A stretch of DNA of 64,000 bases from Euonymus europaeus (GCA_963580455.1 OY756967.1:12546501-12610500), one strand, 5' to 3'. Positions 12,122 through 26,600 are shown, numbered from the stretch's first letter. Notes: generated from the letters alone by a model not told the origin. Program-made: numbers and translations.

Positions 12122-15100
12122 GAGTTGAGCAACTTCGTACTATCAAAGTTGCTCGGTGTACACTTTTTAATTTTCTTCTATGTCAAATTTTATGAGTATA
12201 AGCTTCCAAGATTATTTCGATGCCAAAACAGCAACTTTCTATGGCAAATGGGCAAAACCGTTAAAAGCTCCTCCATAGAGAAAGTTGAGCAACTTCGGAC
12301 AATCAAATTTGCTCGGTGTACACTTTTTATTGTTCTTCATTGTCAAGTTTTACGTGTACAAGCTTCCAGGATTATTTCGATGACAAAACAACAACTTTCT
12401 TTGACAAATCGAAAAAATTGTTAAAAGCTCCTCCATAGAGAGAGTTGAGCAACGTCGGACTATCAAAGTTTCTCGGTGTACACCTTTTAATGTTATTCTC
12501 TGTCAAATTTTACGAGTATAAGCTTCCTAGATAATTTCGATGAAAAAACACTAACTTTCTATGAAAAATGGACAAAACCGTTAAATGCCCCACCATAGAG
12601 AGAGTAGAGCAACTTCGGACAATCAAAGTTGCTCGGTGTACACTTTTTATTGTTCTTCTATGTTAAATTTTACGAAAATGAGCTTCCAGGATTATTTCGA
12701 TGACAAAACACCAACTTTCTATGACAAATGGACAAAATCGTTAAAAACTCCTCCATAGAGAGAGTTGACCAATTTCGGACCATCAAAGATGCTCGCTGTA
12801 CACATTTTATTGTTCTTCTATGTCAAATTTTATGAGTATAGGCTTCTAAGATTATTTCGATGCCAAAACAACAACTTTCAATGACAAATGGATAAAACCG
12901 TTAAAAGCTCCTTCATAGAGAGAGTTGAGCAATTTCGGACTATCAAAGTTGCTCGGTGTACACTTTTTATTGTTCTTCTATGTTAAATTTTACGAAAATA
13001 AACTTCTAGGATTATTTCGATGCCAAAACACCAACTTTCTATGAGAAATTGAAAAAACTGTTAAAAGCTCCTCCATAAAGAGAGTTGAGCAACTTCGGAC
13101 TATCAAAGTTGTTCGGTGTACACTTTTGAATTTTCTTCAATGTCAAATTTTATGAGTATAAGCTTCCATGATTATTTCGATGCCAAAACATCAACTTTCT
13201 ATGACAAATGGACAAAACCGTTAAAAGCTTCTCCATAGAGAAAGTTGAGCAACTTCGGACAATCAAAGTTGCTCGGTGTACACTTTTTATTGTTCTTCTT
13301 TGTCAAATTTTACGAGTATAAGCTTCCAGGATTAATTCGATGCCAAAACAACAACTTTCTATGACAAAAGGAAAAAATTGTTAAAAGCTTCTCCATAGAG
13401 AGAGTTGAGCAACGTCGGACCATCAAAGTTGCTCGGTGTACACCTTTTAATGTTCTTCTATGTTAAATTTTACGAAAATGAGCTTCCAGGATTATTTTGA
13501 TGCCAAAACACCAACTTTCTATGACAAATGGACAAAACCGTTGAAGCTCCCTCATAGAGAGAGTTGAGCAATTTCGGACAATCAAAGTTGCTCCGTGTAC
13601 ACTTTTTATTGTTCTTCATTGTCAAGTTTAACGAGTACAAGCTTCCAGGATTATTTCGATGCCAAAACAACAACTTTTTTTGACAAATCGAAAAAATTGT
13701 TAAAAGCTCCTCGATAGAGAGAGTTGAGCAATGTCGGACCATCAAAGTTGCTCGGTGTACACCTTTTAATGTTCTTCTCTGTCAAAGTTTACGAGTATAA
13801 GGTTCCTAGATTATTTCGATGAAAAAACACTAACTTTCTATGAAAAATGGACAAAACCGTTAAATGCCCCACCATAGAGAGAGTAGAGCAACTTCGGACA
13901 ATCAAAGTTGCTCGGTGTACACTTTTTATTGTTCTTCTATGTTAAATTTTACGAAAATGAGCTTCACGGATTATTTTGATGCCAAAACACCAACTTTCTA
14001 TGAAAAATGGACAAAATCGTTAAAAGCTCCTCCATAGAGAGAGTTGACCAATTTCGGACTATCAAAGATGCTCGGTGTACACGTTTTATTGTTCTTCTAT
14101 GTCGAATTTTATGAGTATAAGCTTCTAAGATTATTTCGATGCCAAAACAACAACTTTCAATGACAAATGGACAAAACCGTTAAAAGCTCCTTCATAGAGA
14201 GAGTTGAGCAATTTCGGACTATCAAAGTTGCTCTGTGTACACTTTTTATTGTTCTTCTATGTTAAATTTTACGAAAATAAGCTTCTAGGATTATTTCGAT
14301 GCCAAAGCACCAATTTTCTATGAGAAATTGAAAAAACTGTTAAAAGCTCCTCCATAAAGAGAGTTGAGCAACTTCGGACTATCAAAGTTGTTCGGTGTAC
14401 ACTTTTTAATTTTCTTCTATGTCAAATTTTATGAGTATAAGCTTCCAAGATTATTTCGATGCCAAAACAGCAACTTTCTATGACAAGTGGACAAAACCGT
14501 TAAAAGCTCCTCCATAGAGAAAGTTGAGCAACTTCGGACAATCAAAGTTGCTCGGTGTACACTTTTTATTGTTCTTCTTTGTCCAATTTTACGAGTATAA
14601 GATTCCAGAATTAATTCGATGCCAAAACAACAACTTTCTATGACAAAAGGAAAAAATTGTTAAAAGCTTCTCCATAGAGAGAGTTGAGCAACGTCAGACC
14701 ATCAAAGTTGCTCGGTGTACACCTTTTAATGTTCTTCTATGTTAAATTTTACGAAAATGAGCTTCCAGGATTATATTGATGCCAAAACACCAACTTTCTA
14801 TGACAAATGGACAAAACCGTTGAAGCTCCCTCATAGAGAGAGTTGAGCAACTTCGGAAAATCAAAGTTGCTCCGTGTATACTTTTTATTGTTCTTCTATG
14901 TTAAATTTTACGAAAATGAGCTTCCAGGATTATTTTGATGCCAGAACACCAACTTTCTATGACAAATGGACAAAATCGTTAAAAGCTTCTCCATAGAGAG
15001 AGTTGATTAATTTTGGACCATCAACGATGCTCGGTGTACACGTTTTATTGTTCTTCTATGTCAAATTTTATGAGTATAAGCTTCTAAGATTATTTCGATG

Positions 15101-15319
15101 CCAAAACAGCAACTCTCAATGACAAATGGACAAAACCGTTAAAAGCTCCTCCATAGAGAGAGTTGAGCAACTTCGGACATTCAAAGTTGCTCGGTGTACA
15201 TTTTTTATTGTTCTTCTATGTTAAATTTTACGAAAATGAGCTTCCAGGATTATTTCGATGCCAAAACACCAACTTTCTATGAGAAATGGACAGAATTGTT
15301 AAAAGCTCCTCCATAAAGA
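12122..15319. repeat. 20-monomer higher-order unit, copy I
   Basis: Type d starts at 12122, 13082, 14361 and 15320 give sub-block spacings of 960, 1,279 and 959 bp. The same series follows downstream with one extra monomer. Diagnostic variants include CAGGATTAATTCG (near 13328), GACAAAAGG (near 13373) and a b/a hybrid in which CCTTTTAATGTTC runs into TATGTTAAATTTTACG (near 13443-13475 and 14722-14755). Confidence 0.8.
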
Positions 15320-16027
15320 GAGTTGAGCAACTTCGTACTATAAAAGTTGCTCGGTGTACACTTTTTAATTTTCTTCTATGTCAAATTTTATGAGTATAAG
15401 CTTCCAAGATTATTTCGATGCCAAAACAGCAACTTTCTATGGCAAATGGGCAAAACCGTTAAAAGCTCCCCCATAGGGAAAGTTGAGCAACTTCGGACAA
15501 TCAAAGTTGCTCGGTGTACACTTTTTATTGTTCTTCATTGTGAAGTTTTACGTGTACAAGCTTCCAGGATTATTTCGATGCCAAAACAACAACTTTCTTT
15601 GACAAATCGAAAAAATTGTTAAAAGCTCCTCCATAGAGAGAGTTCAGCAACGTCGGACTATCAAAGTTGCTCGGTGTACACCTTTTAATGTTCTTCTCTG
15701 TCAAATTTTACGAGTATAAGCTTCCTAGATTATTTCGATGAAAAAACACTAACTTTCTATGAAAAATGGACAAAACCGTTAAATGCCCCACCATAGAGAG
15801 AGTAGAGCAACTTCGGACAATCAAAGTTGCTCGGTGTACACTTTTTATTGTTCTTCTATGTTAAATTTTACGAAAATGAGCTTCCAGGATTATTTCGATG
15901 CCAAAACACCAACTTTCTATGACAAATGGACAAAATCGTTAAAAGCTCCTCCATAGAGAGAGTTGACCAATTTCGGACCATCAAAGATGCTCGGTATACA
16001 CATTTTATTGTTCTTCTTTGTCAAATT

Positions 16028-16347
16028 TTTCGAAATTGAGCTTCCAAGATTATTTCGATGCCAAAACAACAACTTTCAATGACAAATGGACAAAACCGTT
16101 AAAAGCTCCTTCATAGAGAGAGTTGAGCAATTTCGGACTATCAAAGTTGCTCAATGTACACTATTTATTGTCCTTCTACGTTAAATTTTTCGAAATTGAG
16201 CTTCCAAGATTATTTCGATGCCAAAACAACAACTTTCAATGACAAATGGACAAAACCGTTAAAAGCTCCTTCATAGAGAGAGTTGAGCAATTTCGGACTA
16301 TCAAAGTTGCTCGGTGTACACTTTTTATTGTTCTTCTATGTTAAATT
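16028..16347. repeat. Tandem duplication of a single monomer
   Basis: Two adjacent monomers share the private string TTTTTCGAAATTGAGC (near 16025 and 16185), followed by CTTCCAAGATTATTTCG and AACAACAACTTTCAATGAC. No other adjacent pair in this region shares these. This event accounts for the 21st monomer of copy II. Confidence 0.85.
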
Positions 16348-16800
16348 TTACGAAAATAAGCTTCTAGGATTATTTCGATGCCAAAACACCAACTTTCTAT
16401 GAGAAATTGAAAAAACTGTTAAAAGCTCCTCCATAAAGAGAGTTGAGCAACTTCGGACTATCAAAGTTGTTCGGTGTACACTTTTGAATTTTCGTCTATG
16501 TCAAATTTTATGAGTATAAGCTTCCATGATTATTTCGATGCCAAAACAGCAAGTTTCTATGACAAATGGACAAAACCGTTAAAAGCTTCTCCATAGAGAA
16601 AGTTGAGCAACTTCGGACAATCAAAGTTGCTCGGTGTACACTTTTTATTGTTCTTCTTTGTCAAATTTTACGAGTATAAGCTTCCAGGATTAATTCGATG
16701 CCAAGACAAAAACTTTCTATGACAAAAGGAAAAAATTGTTAAAAGCTTCTCCATAGAGAGAGTTGAGCAACGTCGGACCATCAAAGTTGCTCGGTGTACA

Positions 16801-16960
16801 CCTTTTAATGTTCTTCTATTTTTAAAATTTTACGAAAATGAGCTTCCAGGATTATTTTGATGCCAAAACACCAACTTTCTATGACAAATGGACAAAACCG
16901 TTGAAGCTCCCTCATAGAGAGAGTTGAGCAACTTCGGACAATCAAAGTTGCTCCGTGTAC
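16801..16960. repeat. Monomer with 3-bp insertion
   Basis: Near 16818 the sequence reads TTCTTCTATTTTTAAAATTT, where the matching monomer of copy I (near 13457) has TTCTTCTATGTTAAATTT. The gain of three bases lies in an A/T run and fits slippage. The rest of the monomer is normal. Confidence 0.75.
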
Positions 16961-18300
16961 ACTTTTTATTGTTCTTCATTATTAGGTTTTACGAGTACAA
17001 GCTTCCAGGATTATTTCGATGCCAAAACAACAACTTTCTTTGACAAATCGAAAAAATTGTTAAAAGCTCCTCCATAGAGAGAGTTGAGCAACGGCGGACC
17101 ATCAAAGTTGCTCGGTGTACACCTTTTAATGTTCTTCTCTGTCAAATTTTACGAGTATAAGGTTCCTAGATTATTTCGATGAATAAAAATTAACTTTCTA
17201 TGAAAAATGGACAAAACCGTTAAATGCCCCACCATAGAGAGAGTAGAGCAACTTCGGACAATCAAAGTTGCTCGGTGTACACTTTTTATTGTTCTTCTAT
17301 GTTAAATTTTACGAAAATGAGCTTCACGGATTATTTTGATGCCAAAACACCAACTTTCTATGAAAAATGGACAAAATCGTTAAAAGCTCCTCCATAGAGA
17401 GAGTTGACCAATTTCGGACCATCAAAGATGCTCGGTGTACACGTTTTATTGTTCTTCTATGTCAAATTTTATGAGTATACGCTTCTAAGATTATTTCGAT
17501 GCCAAAACAACAACTTTCAATGACAAATGGACAAAACCGTTAAAAGCTCCTTCATAGAGAGAGTTGAGCAATTTCGGACTATCAAAGTTGCTCGGTGTAC
17601 ACTTTTTATTGTTCTTCTATGTTAAATTTTACGAAAATAAGCTTCTAGGATTATTTCGATGCCAAAACACCAACTTTCTATGAGAAATTGAAAAAACTGT
17701 TAAAAGCTCCTCCATAAAGAGAGTTGAGCAACTTCGGACTATCAAAGTTGTTCGGTGTACACTCTTTAATTTTCTTCTATGTCAAATTTTATGAGTATAA
17801 GCTTCCAAGATTATTTCGATGCCAAAACAGCAACTTTCTATGACAAATGGACAAAACCGTTAAAAGCTTCTCCATAGAGAAAGTTGAGCAACTTCGGACA
17901 ATCAAAGTTGCTCAGTGTACACTTTTTATTGTTCTTCTTTGTCAAATTTTACGAGTATAAGATTCCAGGATTAATTCGATGCCAAAACAACAACTTTCTA
18001 TGACAAAAGGAAAAAATTGTTAAAAGCTCTTCCATAGAGAGAGTTGAGCAACGTCGGACCATCAAAGTTGCTCGGTGTACAACTTTTAATGTTCTTCCAT
18101 GTTAAATTTTACGAAAATGAGCTTCCAGGATTATTTTGATGCCAAAACACCAACTTTCTATGTCAAATGGACAAAACCGTTGAAGCTCCCTCATAGAGAG
18201 AGTTGAGCAACTTCGGACAATCAAAGTTGCTCCGTGTACACTTTTTATTGTTCTTCTATGTTAAATTTTACGAAAATGAGCTTCCAGGATTATTTCGATG

Positions 18301-18840
18301 CCAAAACACCAACTTTCTATGACAAATAGACAAAACCGTTAAAAGCTTCTCCATAGAGAAAGTTGAGCAACTTCGGACAATCAAAGTTGCTCGGTGTACA
18401 CTTTTTATTGTTCTTCTTTGTCAAATTTTACGAGTATAGGCTTCCAGGATTAATTCGATGCCAAAACAAAAACTTTCTATGACAAAAGGAAAAAATTGTT
18501 AAAAGCTTCTCCATAGAGAGAGTTGAGCAACGTCGGACCATCAAAGTTGCTCGGTGTGCACCTTTTAATGTTCTTCTATGTTAAATTTTACGAAAATGAG
18601 CTTCCAGGATTATTTTGATGCCAAAACACCAACTTTCTATGACAAATGGACAAAACCGTTGAAGCTCCCTCATAGAGAGAGTTGAGCAACTTCGGACAAT
18701 CAAAGTTGCTCCGTGTACACTTTTTATTGTTCTTCATTATCAAGTTTTACGAGTACAAGCTTCCAGGATTATTTCGATGCCAAAACACCAACTTTCTATG
18801 ACAAATGGACAAAATCGTTAAGAGCTCCTCCATAGAGAGA
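18301..18840. repeat. Segment copied from about 1.76 kb upstream
   Basis: AAAAGCTTCTCCATAGAGAAAG, CAGGATTAATTCG, CAAAAACTTTCTATGAC and TTCATTAT follow the series at 16561-17000 with an offset close to 1,760 bp (11 monomers). It joins the end of the 20/21-mer region to the next stretch of 8-variant order. Confidence 0.7.
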
Positions 18841-21060
18841 GTTGACCAATTTCGGACCATCAAAGATGCTCGGTGTACACGTTTTATTGTTCTTCTATGT
18901 CAAATTTTATGAGTATAAGCTTCTAAGATTATTTCGATGCCAAAACAGCAACTTTCAATGACAAATGGACAAAACCGTTAAAAGCTCCTTCATAGAGAGA
19001 GTTGAGCAACTTTGGACTATCGAAGTTGCTTGGTGTACACTTTTTATTGTTCTTCTATGTTAAATTTTACGAAAATAAGCTTCCCCGATTATTTCGATGT
19101 CAAAACACCAACTTTCTATGACAAATGGACAAAACCGTTAAAAGCTCCTCCATAGAGAGAGTTGAGCAACTTCGGACAATCAAAGTTGCTCGGTGTACAC
19201 TTTTTATTGTTCTTCTATGTTAAATTTTACGAAAATTAGCTTCCAGGATTATTTCGATGCCAAAACACCAACTTTCTATGACAAATGGACAAAACCGTTA
19301 AAATCTCCTCCAGAGAGAGAGTTGAGCAACTTCGGACTATCAAAGTTGCTCGGTGTACACTTTTTATTGTTCTTCAATGTTAAATTTTACGAAAATGAGC
19401 TTCCACGATTATTTCGATGCCAAAACACCAACTTTCTATGAGAAATGGACAAAACTGTTAAAAGCTCCTCCATAAAAAGAGTTGAGCAACTTCGGACTAT
19501 CAAAGTTGCTCGGTGTACACTTTTAAATTTTCTTCTATGTCAAATTTTATGAGTATAAGCTTCCAAGATTATTTCGATGCCAAAACAACAACTTTCTATG
19601 GCAAATGGGCAAAACCGTTAAAAGCTCCTCCATAGAGAAAGTTGAGCAACTTCGGACAATCAAAGTTGCTCGGTGTACACTTTTTATTGTTCTTCATTGT
19701 CAAGTTTTACGAGTACAAGCTTCCAGGATTATTTCGATGCCAAAACAACAACTTTCTATGACAAATGGAAAAAATTGTTAAAAGCTCCTCCATAGAGAGA
19801 GTTGAGCAACGTCGGACCATCAAAGTTGCTCGGTGTACACCTTTTAATGTTCTTCTCTGTCAAATTTTACGAGTATAAGCCTCCTAGATTATTTCGATGA
19901 AAAAACACTAACTTTCTATGAAAAATGGACAAAACCGTTAAATGCTCCACCATAGAGAGAGTAGAGCAACTTCGGACAATCAAAGTTGCTCGGTGTACAC
20001 GTTTTATTGTTCTTCTATGTCAAATTTTATGAGTATAAGCTTCTAAGATTATTTTGATGCCAAAACAGCAACTTTCTATGACAAATGGACAAAACCGTTA
20101 AAAGCTCCTTCATAGAGAGAGTTGAGCAACTTTGAACTATCGAAGTTGCTTGGTGTACACTTTTTATTGTTCTTCTATGTTAAATTTTACGAAAATGAGC
20201 TTCCACGATTATTTTGATGTCAAAACACCAACTTTCTATGACAAATGGACAAAACCGTTAAAAGCTCCTCCATAGAGAGAGTTGAGCAACTTCGGACAAT
20301 CAAAGTTGCTCGGTGTACACTTTTTATTGTTCTTCTATGTTAAATTTTACGAAAATTAGCTTCCAGGATTATTTCGATGCCAAAACACCAACTTTCTATA
20401 ACAAATGGACAAAACCGTTAAAATCTCCTCCAGAGAGAGAGTTGAGCAACTTCGGACTATCAAAGTTGCTCGGTGTACACTTTTTATTGTTCTTCTATGT
20501 TAAATTTTATGAAAATGAGCTTCCAGGATTATTTCGATGCCTAAACAGCAACTTTCTATGGCAAATGGGCAAAACCGTTAAAAGCTCCTCCATAAAGAAA
20601 GTTGAGCAACTTCGGACAATCAAAGTTGCTCGGTTTACACTTTTTATTGTTCTTCTTTATCAAATTTTACGAGTATAAGCTTCCAGGATTATTTCGATGC
20701 CAAAACAACAACTTTCTATGACAAATGGAAAAATTTATTAAAAGCTCCTCCATAGAGAGAGTTGAGCAACGTCGGACTATCAAAGTTGCTCGGTGTACAA
20801 CTTTTAATGTTCTTCTCTGTCAAATTTTACGAGCATAAGCTTCCTAGATTATTTCGATAAAAAAACACTAACTTTCTATGAAAAATGGACAAAACCGTTA
20901 AATGCTACACCATAGAGAGAGTAGAGCAACTTCGGACAATCAAAGTTGCTCGGTGTACACTTTTTATTGTTCTTGTATGTTAAATTTTACGAAATTGTGC
21001 TTCCAGGATTATTTCGATGCCAAAACAACGACTTTCTATGACAGATGAACAAAACCGTTA
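18841..21060. repeat. Second stretch of the 8-variant order, with hybrids
   Basis: The order runs c-f-a2-g-d-e-b, then f-a2-g/d-e-b-a. A hybrid monomer near 19970-20100 begins as type a (GTAGAGCAACTTC) and continues as type c (GTACACGTTTTATTG), replacing two monomers. Another near 20530 joins a g-type front to a d-type tail (CCTAAACAGCAAC). The f-a2 pair recurs at 1,120 bp (19010 and 20130). This stretch resembles 2.5-5.2 kb. Confidence 0.75.
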
Positions 21061-23630
21061 AATGCTCCTCCATGGAGAGAGTAGAGCAACTTCGGAAAAT
21101 TAAAGTTGCTTGGTGTACACTTTTTATTGTTCTTCTATGTTAAATTTTATGAAAATGAGCTTCCAGGATTATTTTGATGCCAAAACACCAACTTTCTATG
21201 ACAAATGGACAAAACCATTGAAGCTCCCTCATAGAGAGATTTGAGCAACTTCGGACAATCAAAGTTGCTCGGTGTACACTTTTTATTGTTCTTCTATGTT
21301 AAATTGTACGAAAATGAGCTTCCAGGATTATTTTGATGCCAGAACACCAACTTTCTATGACAAATGGACAAAATTGTTAAAAGCTCCTCCATAGAGAGAG
21401 TTGATTAATTTCGGACCATCAACGATGCTCGGTGTACACGTTTTATAGTTCTTCTATGTCAAATTTTATGAGTATAAGCTTCTAAGATTATTTCGATGCC
21501 AAAACAGAAACTTTCAATGACAAATGGACAAAACCGTTAAAATATCCTTCATAGAGAGAGTTGAGCAATTTCGGACTATCAAAGTTGCTCGGTGTACACT
21601 TTTTATTGTTCTTCGATGTTAAATTTTACGAAAATGAGCTTCTAGGATTATTTCGATGCCAAAACACCAACTTTCTATGAGAAATTGACAAAACTGTTAA
21701 AAGCTCCTCCATAAAGAGAGTTGAGCAACTTCGGACAATCAAAGTTGCTCGGTGTACACTTTTTATTGTTCTTCTATGTTAAATTTTACGAAAATTAGCT
21801 TCCAGGATTATTTCGATGCCAAAACAGCAACTTTCTATGACAAATGGACAAAACCGTTAAAAGCTCCCCCATAGAGAAAGTTGAGCAACTTCGGACAATC
21901 AAAGTTGCTCGGTGTACACTTTTTATTGTTCTTCATTGTCAAATTTTATGAGTACAAGTGTCAAGGATTATTTCGATGCCAAAACTACAACTTTCTATGA
22001 CAAATGGAAAAAATTGTTAAAAGCTCCTCCATAGAGAGAGTTGAACAACGTCGGGCCATCAAAGTTGCTCGGTGTACACCTTTTAATGTTCTTCTCTGTC
22101 AAATTTTACGAGTATAAGCTTCCTGGATTATTTCGATGAAAAAACACTAACTTTCTATGAAAAATGGACAAAACCGTTAAATGCTCCGTCATAGAGAGAG
22201 TAGAGCAACTTCGGACAATCAAAGTTGCTCGGTGTACACTTTTTATTGTTCTTCTATGTTAAATTTAACGAAAATGAGCTTTCAGGATTATTTCGATGCC
22301 AAAACACCAACTTTCTATGACAAATGGACAAAATCGTTAAAAGCTCCTCCATAGAGAGAGTTGACCAATTTCGTACGATCAAAGATGCTCGGTGTACACG
22401 TTTTATTGTTCTTCTATGTCAAATTTTAAGAGTATAAGCTTCTAAGATTATTTCGATGCCAAAACAGCAACTTTCAATGACAAATGGACAAAACCGTCAA
22501 AAGCTCCTTCATAGAGAGAGTGGAGCAACTTCGGACAATCAAAGTTGCTCGGTGTACACTTTTTATTGTTCTTCTATGTTAAATTTTACGAAAATGAGCT
22601 TCCAGGATTATTTCGATGTCAAAACACCAACTTTCTATGACAAATGGACAAAACCGTTAAAAGCTCCTCCATAGAGAGAGTGGAGCAACTTCGGACAATC
22701 AAAGTTGCTCGGTGTACACTTTTTATTGTTCTTCTATGTTAAATTTTACGAAGATGAGCTTCTAGGATTATTTCTATGCCAAAACACTAACTTTCTATGA
22801 CAAATGGACAAAACCGTTAAAATCTCCTCCAGAGAGAGAGTTGAGCAACTTCAGACTATCAAAGTTGCTCGGTGTACACTTTTTATTGTTCTTCTATGCT
22901 AAATTTTACGAAAATGAGCTTCGAGGATTATTTTGATGCCAGAACACCAACTTTCTATGACAAATGGACAAAATCGTTAAAAGCTCCTCCATAGAGAGAG
23001 TTGACTAATTTCGGACCATCAACGATGCTCGGTGTACACGTTTTATTGTTCTTCTATGTCAAATTTTATGAGTATAAGCTTCTAAGATTATTTCGATGCC
23101 AAAACAGCAACTTTCAATGACAAATGGACAAAACCGTTAAAATCTCCTTCATAGAGAGAGTTCAGCAATTTCAGACTATCAAAGTTGCTCGGTGTACACT
23201 TTTTATTGTTCTTCTATGTTAAATTTTACGAAAATGAGCTGCTAGGATTATTTCGATGCCAAAACACCAACTTTCTATGAGAAATTGACAAAACTGTTAA
23301 AAGCTCCTCTATAAAGAGAGTTGAGCAACTTCGGACTATCAAAGTTGTTCGGTGTACACTTTTTAATTTTCTTCTATGTCAAATTTTATGAGTATAAGAT
23401 TCCAAGATTATTTCGATGCCAAAACAGCAACTTTCTATGACAAGTGGACAAAACCGTTAAAAGCTCCTCCATAGAGAAAGTTGAGCAACTTCGGACAATC
23501 AAAGTTGCTCGGTGTACACTTTTTATTGTTTTTCATTGTCAAATTTTACGAGTACAAGCGTCCAGGATTATTTCGATGCCAAAACAACAACTTTCTATGA
23601 CAAATGGAAAAAATTGTTAAAAGCTCCTCC
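21061..23630. repeat. Satellite monomers in mixed order
   Basis: The start (CATGGAGAGAG, TTGAAGCTCCCTC, GATTAATTTC near 21070-21430) resembles 4.6-4.95 kb at an offset of about 16.47 kb. Later monomers cycle through variants d, e, b, a, c, a2 without a clean local period. A diverged type e monomer has AGTACAAGTGTCAAGG near 21951. I see no other element. Confidence 0.7.
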
Positions 23631-26600
23631 ACAGAGAGAGTTGAGCAACGTCGGACCATCAAAGTTGCTCGATGTACACCTTTTAATGTTCTTCTCTGTC
23701 AAACTTTACGAGTATAAGCTTCGTAGATTATTTCGATGAAAAAACACTAACTTTCTATGAAAAATGGACAAAACCGTTAAATGCTCCACCATAGAGAGAG
23801 TAGAGCAACTTCGGACAATCAAAGTTGCTCGGTGTACACTTTTTATTGTTCTTCTATGTTAAATTTTACGAAAATGAGCTTCCAGGATTATTTCGATGCC
23901 AAAACAACAACTTTCTATGAGTAATTGAGAAAACTGTTAAAAGCTCCTCCATAAAGAGAGTTGAGCAACTTCGGACTATCAAAGTTGTTCGGTGTACACA
24001 TTTTAATTTTCTTGTATGTCAAATTTTATGAGTATAAGATTCCAAGATTATTTCGATGCCAAAACAGCAACTTTCTATGACAAGTGGACAAAACCGTTAA
24101 AAGCTCCTCCATAGAGAAAGTTGAGCAACTTCGGACAATCAAAGTTGCTCGGTGTACACTTTTTATTGTTTTTCATTGTCAAATTTTACGAGTACAAGCG
24201 TCCAGGATTATTTCGATGCCAAAACAACAACTTTCTATGATAAATGGAAAAAATTGTTAAAAGCTCCTCCATAGAGAGAGTTGAGCAAAGTTGGACCATC
24301 AAAGTTGCTCGATGTACACCTTTTAATGTTCTTCTCTGTCAAATTTTACGAGTATAAGCTTCGTAGATTATTTCGATGAAAAAACACTAACTTTCTATGA
24401 AAAATGGACAAAACCGTTAAATGCTCCACCATAGAGGGAGTATAGCAACTTCGGATAATCAAAGTTGCTCGGTGTACACTTTTTATTGTTCTTCTATGTT
24501 AAATTTTATGAAAATGAGCTTCTAGGATTATTTAGATGCCAAAACACCAACTTTCTATGAGAAATTGACAAAACTGTTAAAAGCTCCTCCATAAAGAGAG
24601 TTGAGCAACTTCGGACTATCAAAGTTGTTCGGTGTACACTTTTTAATTTTCTTCTATGTCAAATTTTATGAGTATAAGCTTCCAAGATTATTTCGATGCC
24701 AAAACAGCAACTTTCTATGACAAATGGACAAAACCGTTAAAAGCTCCTCCATAGAGAAAGTTGAGCAACTTCGGACAATCAAAGTTGCTCGGTGTACACT
24801 TTTTATTGTTCTTCATTGTCAAATTTTACGAGTACAAGCGTCCAGGATTATTTCGATGCCAAAACAACAACTTTCTATGACAAATGGAAAAAATTGTTAA
24901 AAGCTCCTCCATAGAGAGAGTTGACCAATGTCGGACCATCAAAGTTGCTCGGTGTATACCTTTTAATGTTCTTCTCTGTCAAATTTTACGAGTATAAGCT
25001 TCCTGGATTATTTCGATGAAAAATCACTAACTTTCTATGAAAAATGGACAAAACCGTTAAATGCTCCACCATAGAAAGAGTAGAGCAACTTCGGACAATC
25101 AAAGTTGCTAAGTGTACACTTTTTAATGTTCTTGTATGTTAAATTTTACGAAAATGAGCTTCCAGGATTATTTCGATGCCAAAACACCAACTTTCTATGA
25201 CAAATGGACCAAATCGTTAAAAGCTCCTCCATAGAGAGAGTTGACCAATTTCGGACGATCAAAGATGCTCGGTGTACACGTTTTATTGTTCTTCTATGTC
25301 AAATTTTATGAGTATAAGCTTCTAAGATAATTTCGATGCCAAAACAGCAACTTTCAATGACAAATGGACAAAACCGTTAAAAGCTCCCTCATAGAGAGAG
25401 TTGATCAACTTTGGACTATCAAAGTTGCTCTGTGTACACTTTTTATTGTTCTTCTATGTTAAATTTTACGAAAATGAGCTTCCAGGATTATTTCGATGTC
25501 AAAACACCAACTTTCTATGACAAATGGACAAAACCGTTAAAAGCTCCTCCATAGAGAAAGTTGAGCAACTTCGGACAATCAAAGTTGCTCGGTGTACACT
25601 TTTTATTGTTCTTCTATGTTAAATTTTACGAGTACAAGCGTCCAGGATTATTTAGATGCCAAAACAACAACTTTCTATGACAAATGGAAAAAGTTGTTAA
25701 AAGCTCCTCCATAGAGAGAGTTGAGCAACGTCGGACCATCAAAGTTGCTCGATGTACACCTTTTAATGTTCTTCTCTGTCAAACTTTACGAGTATAAGCT
25801 TCGTAGATTATTTCGATGAAAAATCACTAACTTTCTATGAAAAATGGACAAAACCGTTAAATACTCCACCATAGAGAGAGTAGAGCAACTTCGGACAATC
25901 AAAGTTGCTCGGTGTACACTTTTTATTGTTCTTCTATGTTAAATTTTACGAAAATGAGCTTCCAGGATTATTTCGATGCCAAAACACCAACTTTCTATGA
26001 GAAATTGAGAAAACTGTTAAAAGCTGCTCCATAAAGAGAGTTGAGCAACTTCGGACTATCAAAGTTGTTCGGTGTACACATTTTAATTTTCTTGTATGTC
26101 AAATTTTATGAGTATAAGATTCCAAGATTATTTCGATGCCAAAACAGCAACTTTCTATGACAAGTGGACAAAACCGTTAAAAGCTCCTCCATAGAGAAAG
26201 TTGAGCAACTTCGGACAATCAAAGTTGCTCGGTGTACACTTTTTATTGTTTTTCATTGTCAAATTTTACGAGTACAAGCGTCCAGGATTATTTCGATGCC
26301 AAAACAACAACTTTCTATGACAAATGGAAAAAATTGTTAAAAGCTCCTCCATAGAGAGAGTAGAGCAACTTCGGACAATCAAAGTTGCTCGGTGTACACT
26401 TTTTATTGTTCTTCTATGTTAAATTTTACGAAAATGAGCTTCTAGGATTATTTCGATGCCAAAACACCAACTTTCTATGAGAAATTGACAAAACTGTTAA
26501 AAGCTCCTCCATAAAGAGAGTTGAGCAACTTCGGACTATAAAAGTTGTTCGGTGTACACTTTTTAATTTTCTTCTATGTCAAATTTTATGAGTATAAGCT

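Larger units (their letters stand above)
15320..18300. repeat. 20/21-monomer higher-order unit, copy II (truncated end)
   Basis: Type d starts at 15320, 16440 and 17721 match those of copy I at offsets of 3,198, 3,358 and 3,360 bp. The step in offset is explained by one extra monomer duplicated near 16028-16347. The match to copy I ends near 18300. After that the sequence resembles 16561 onward at about 1,760 bp offset, so the end was replaced or recombined. Confidence 0.8.
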
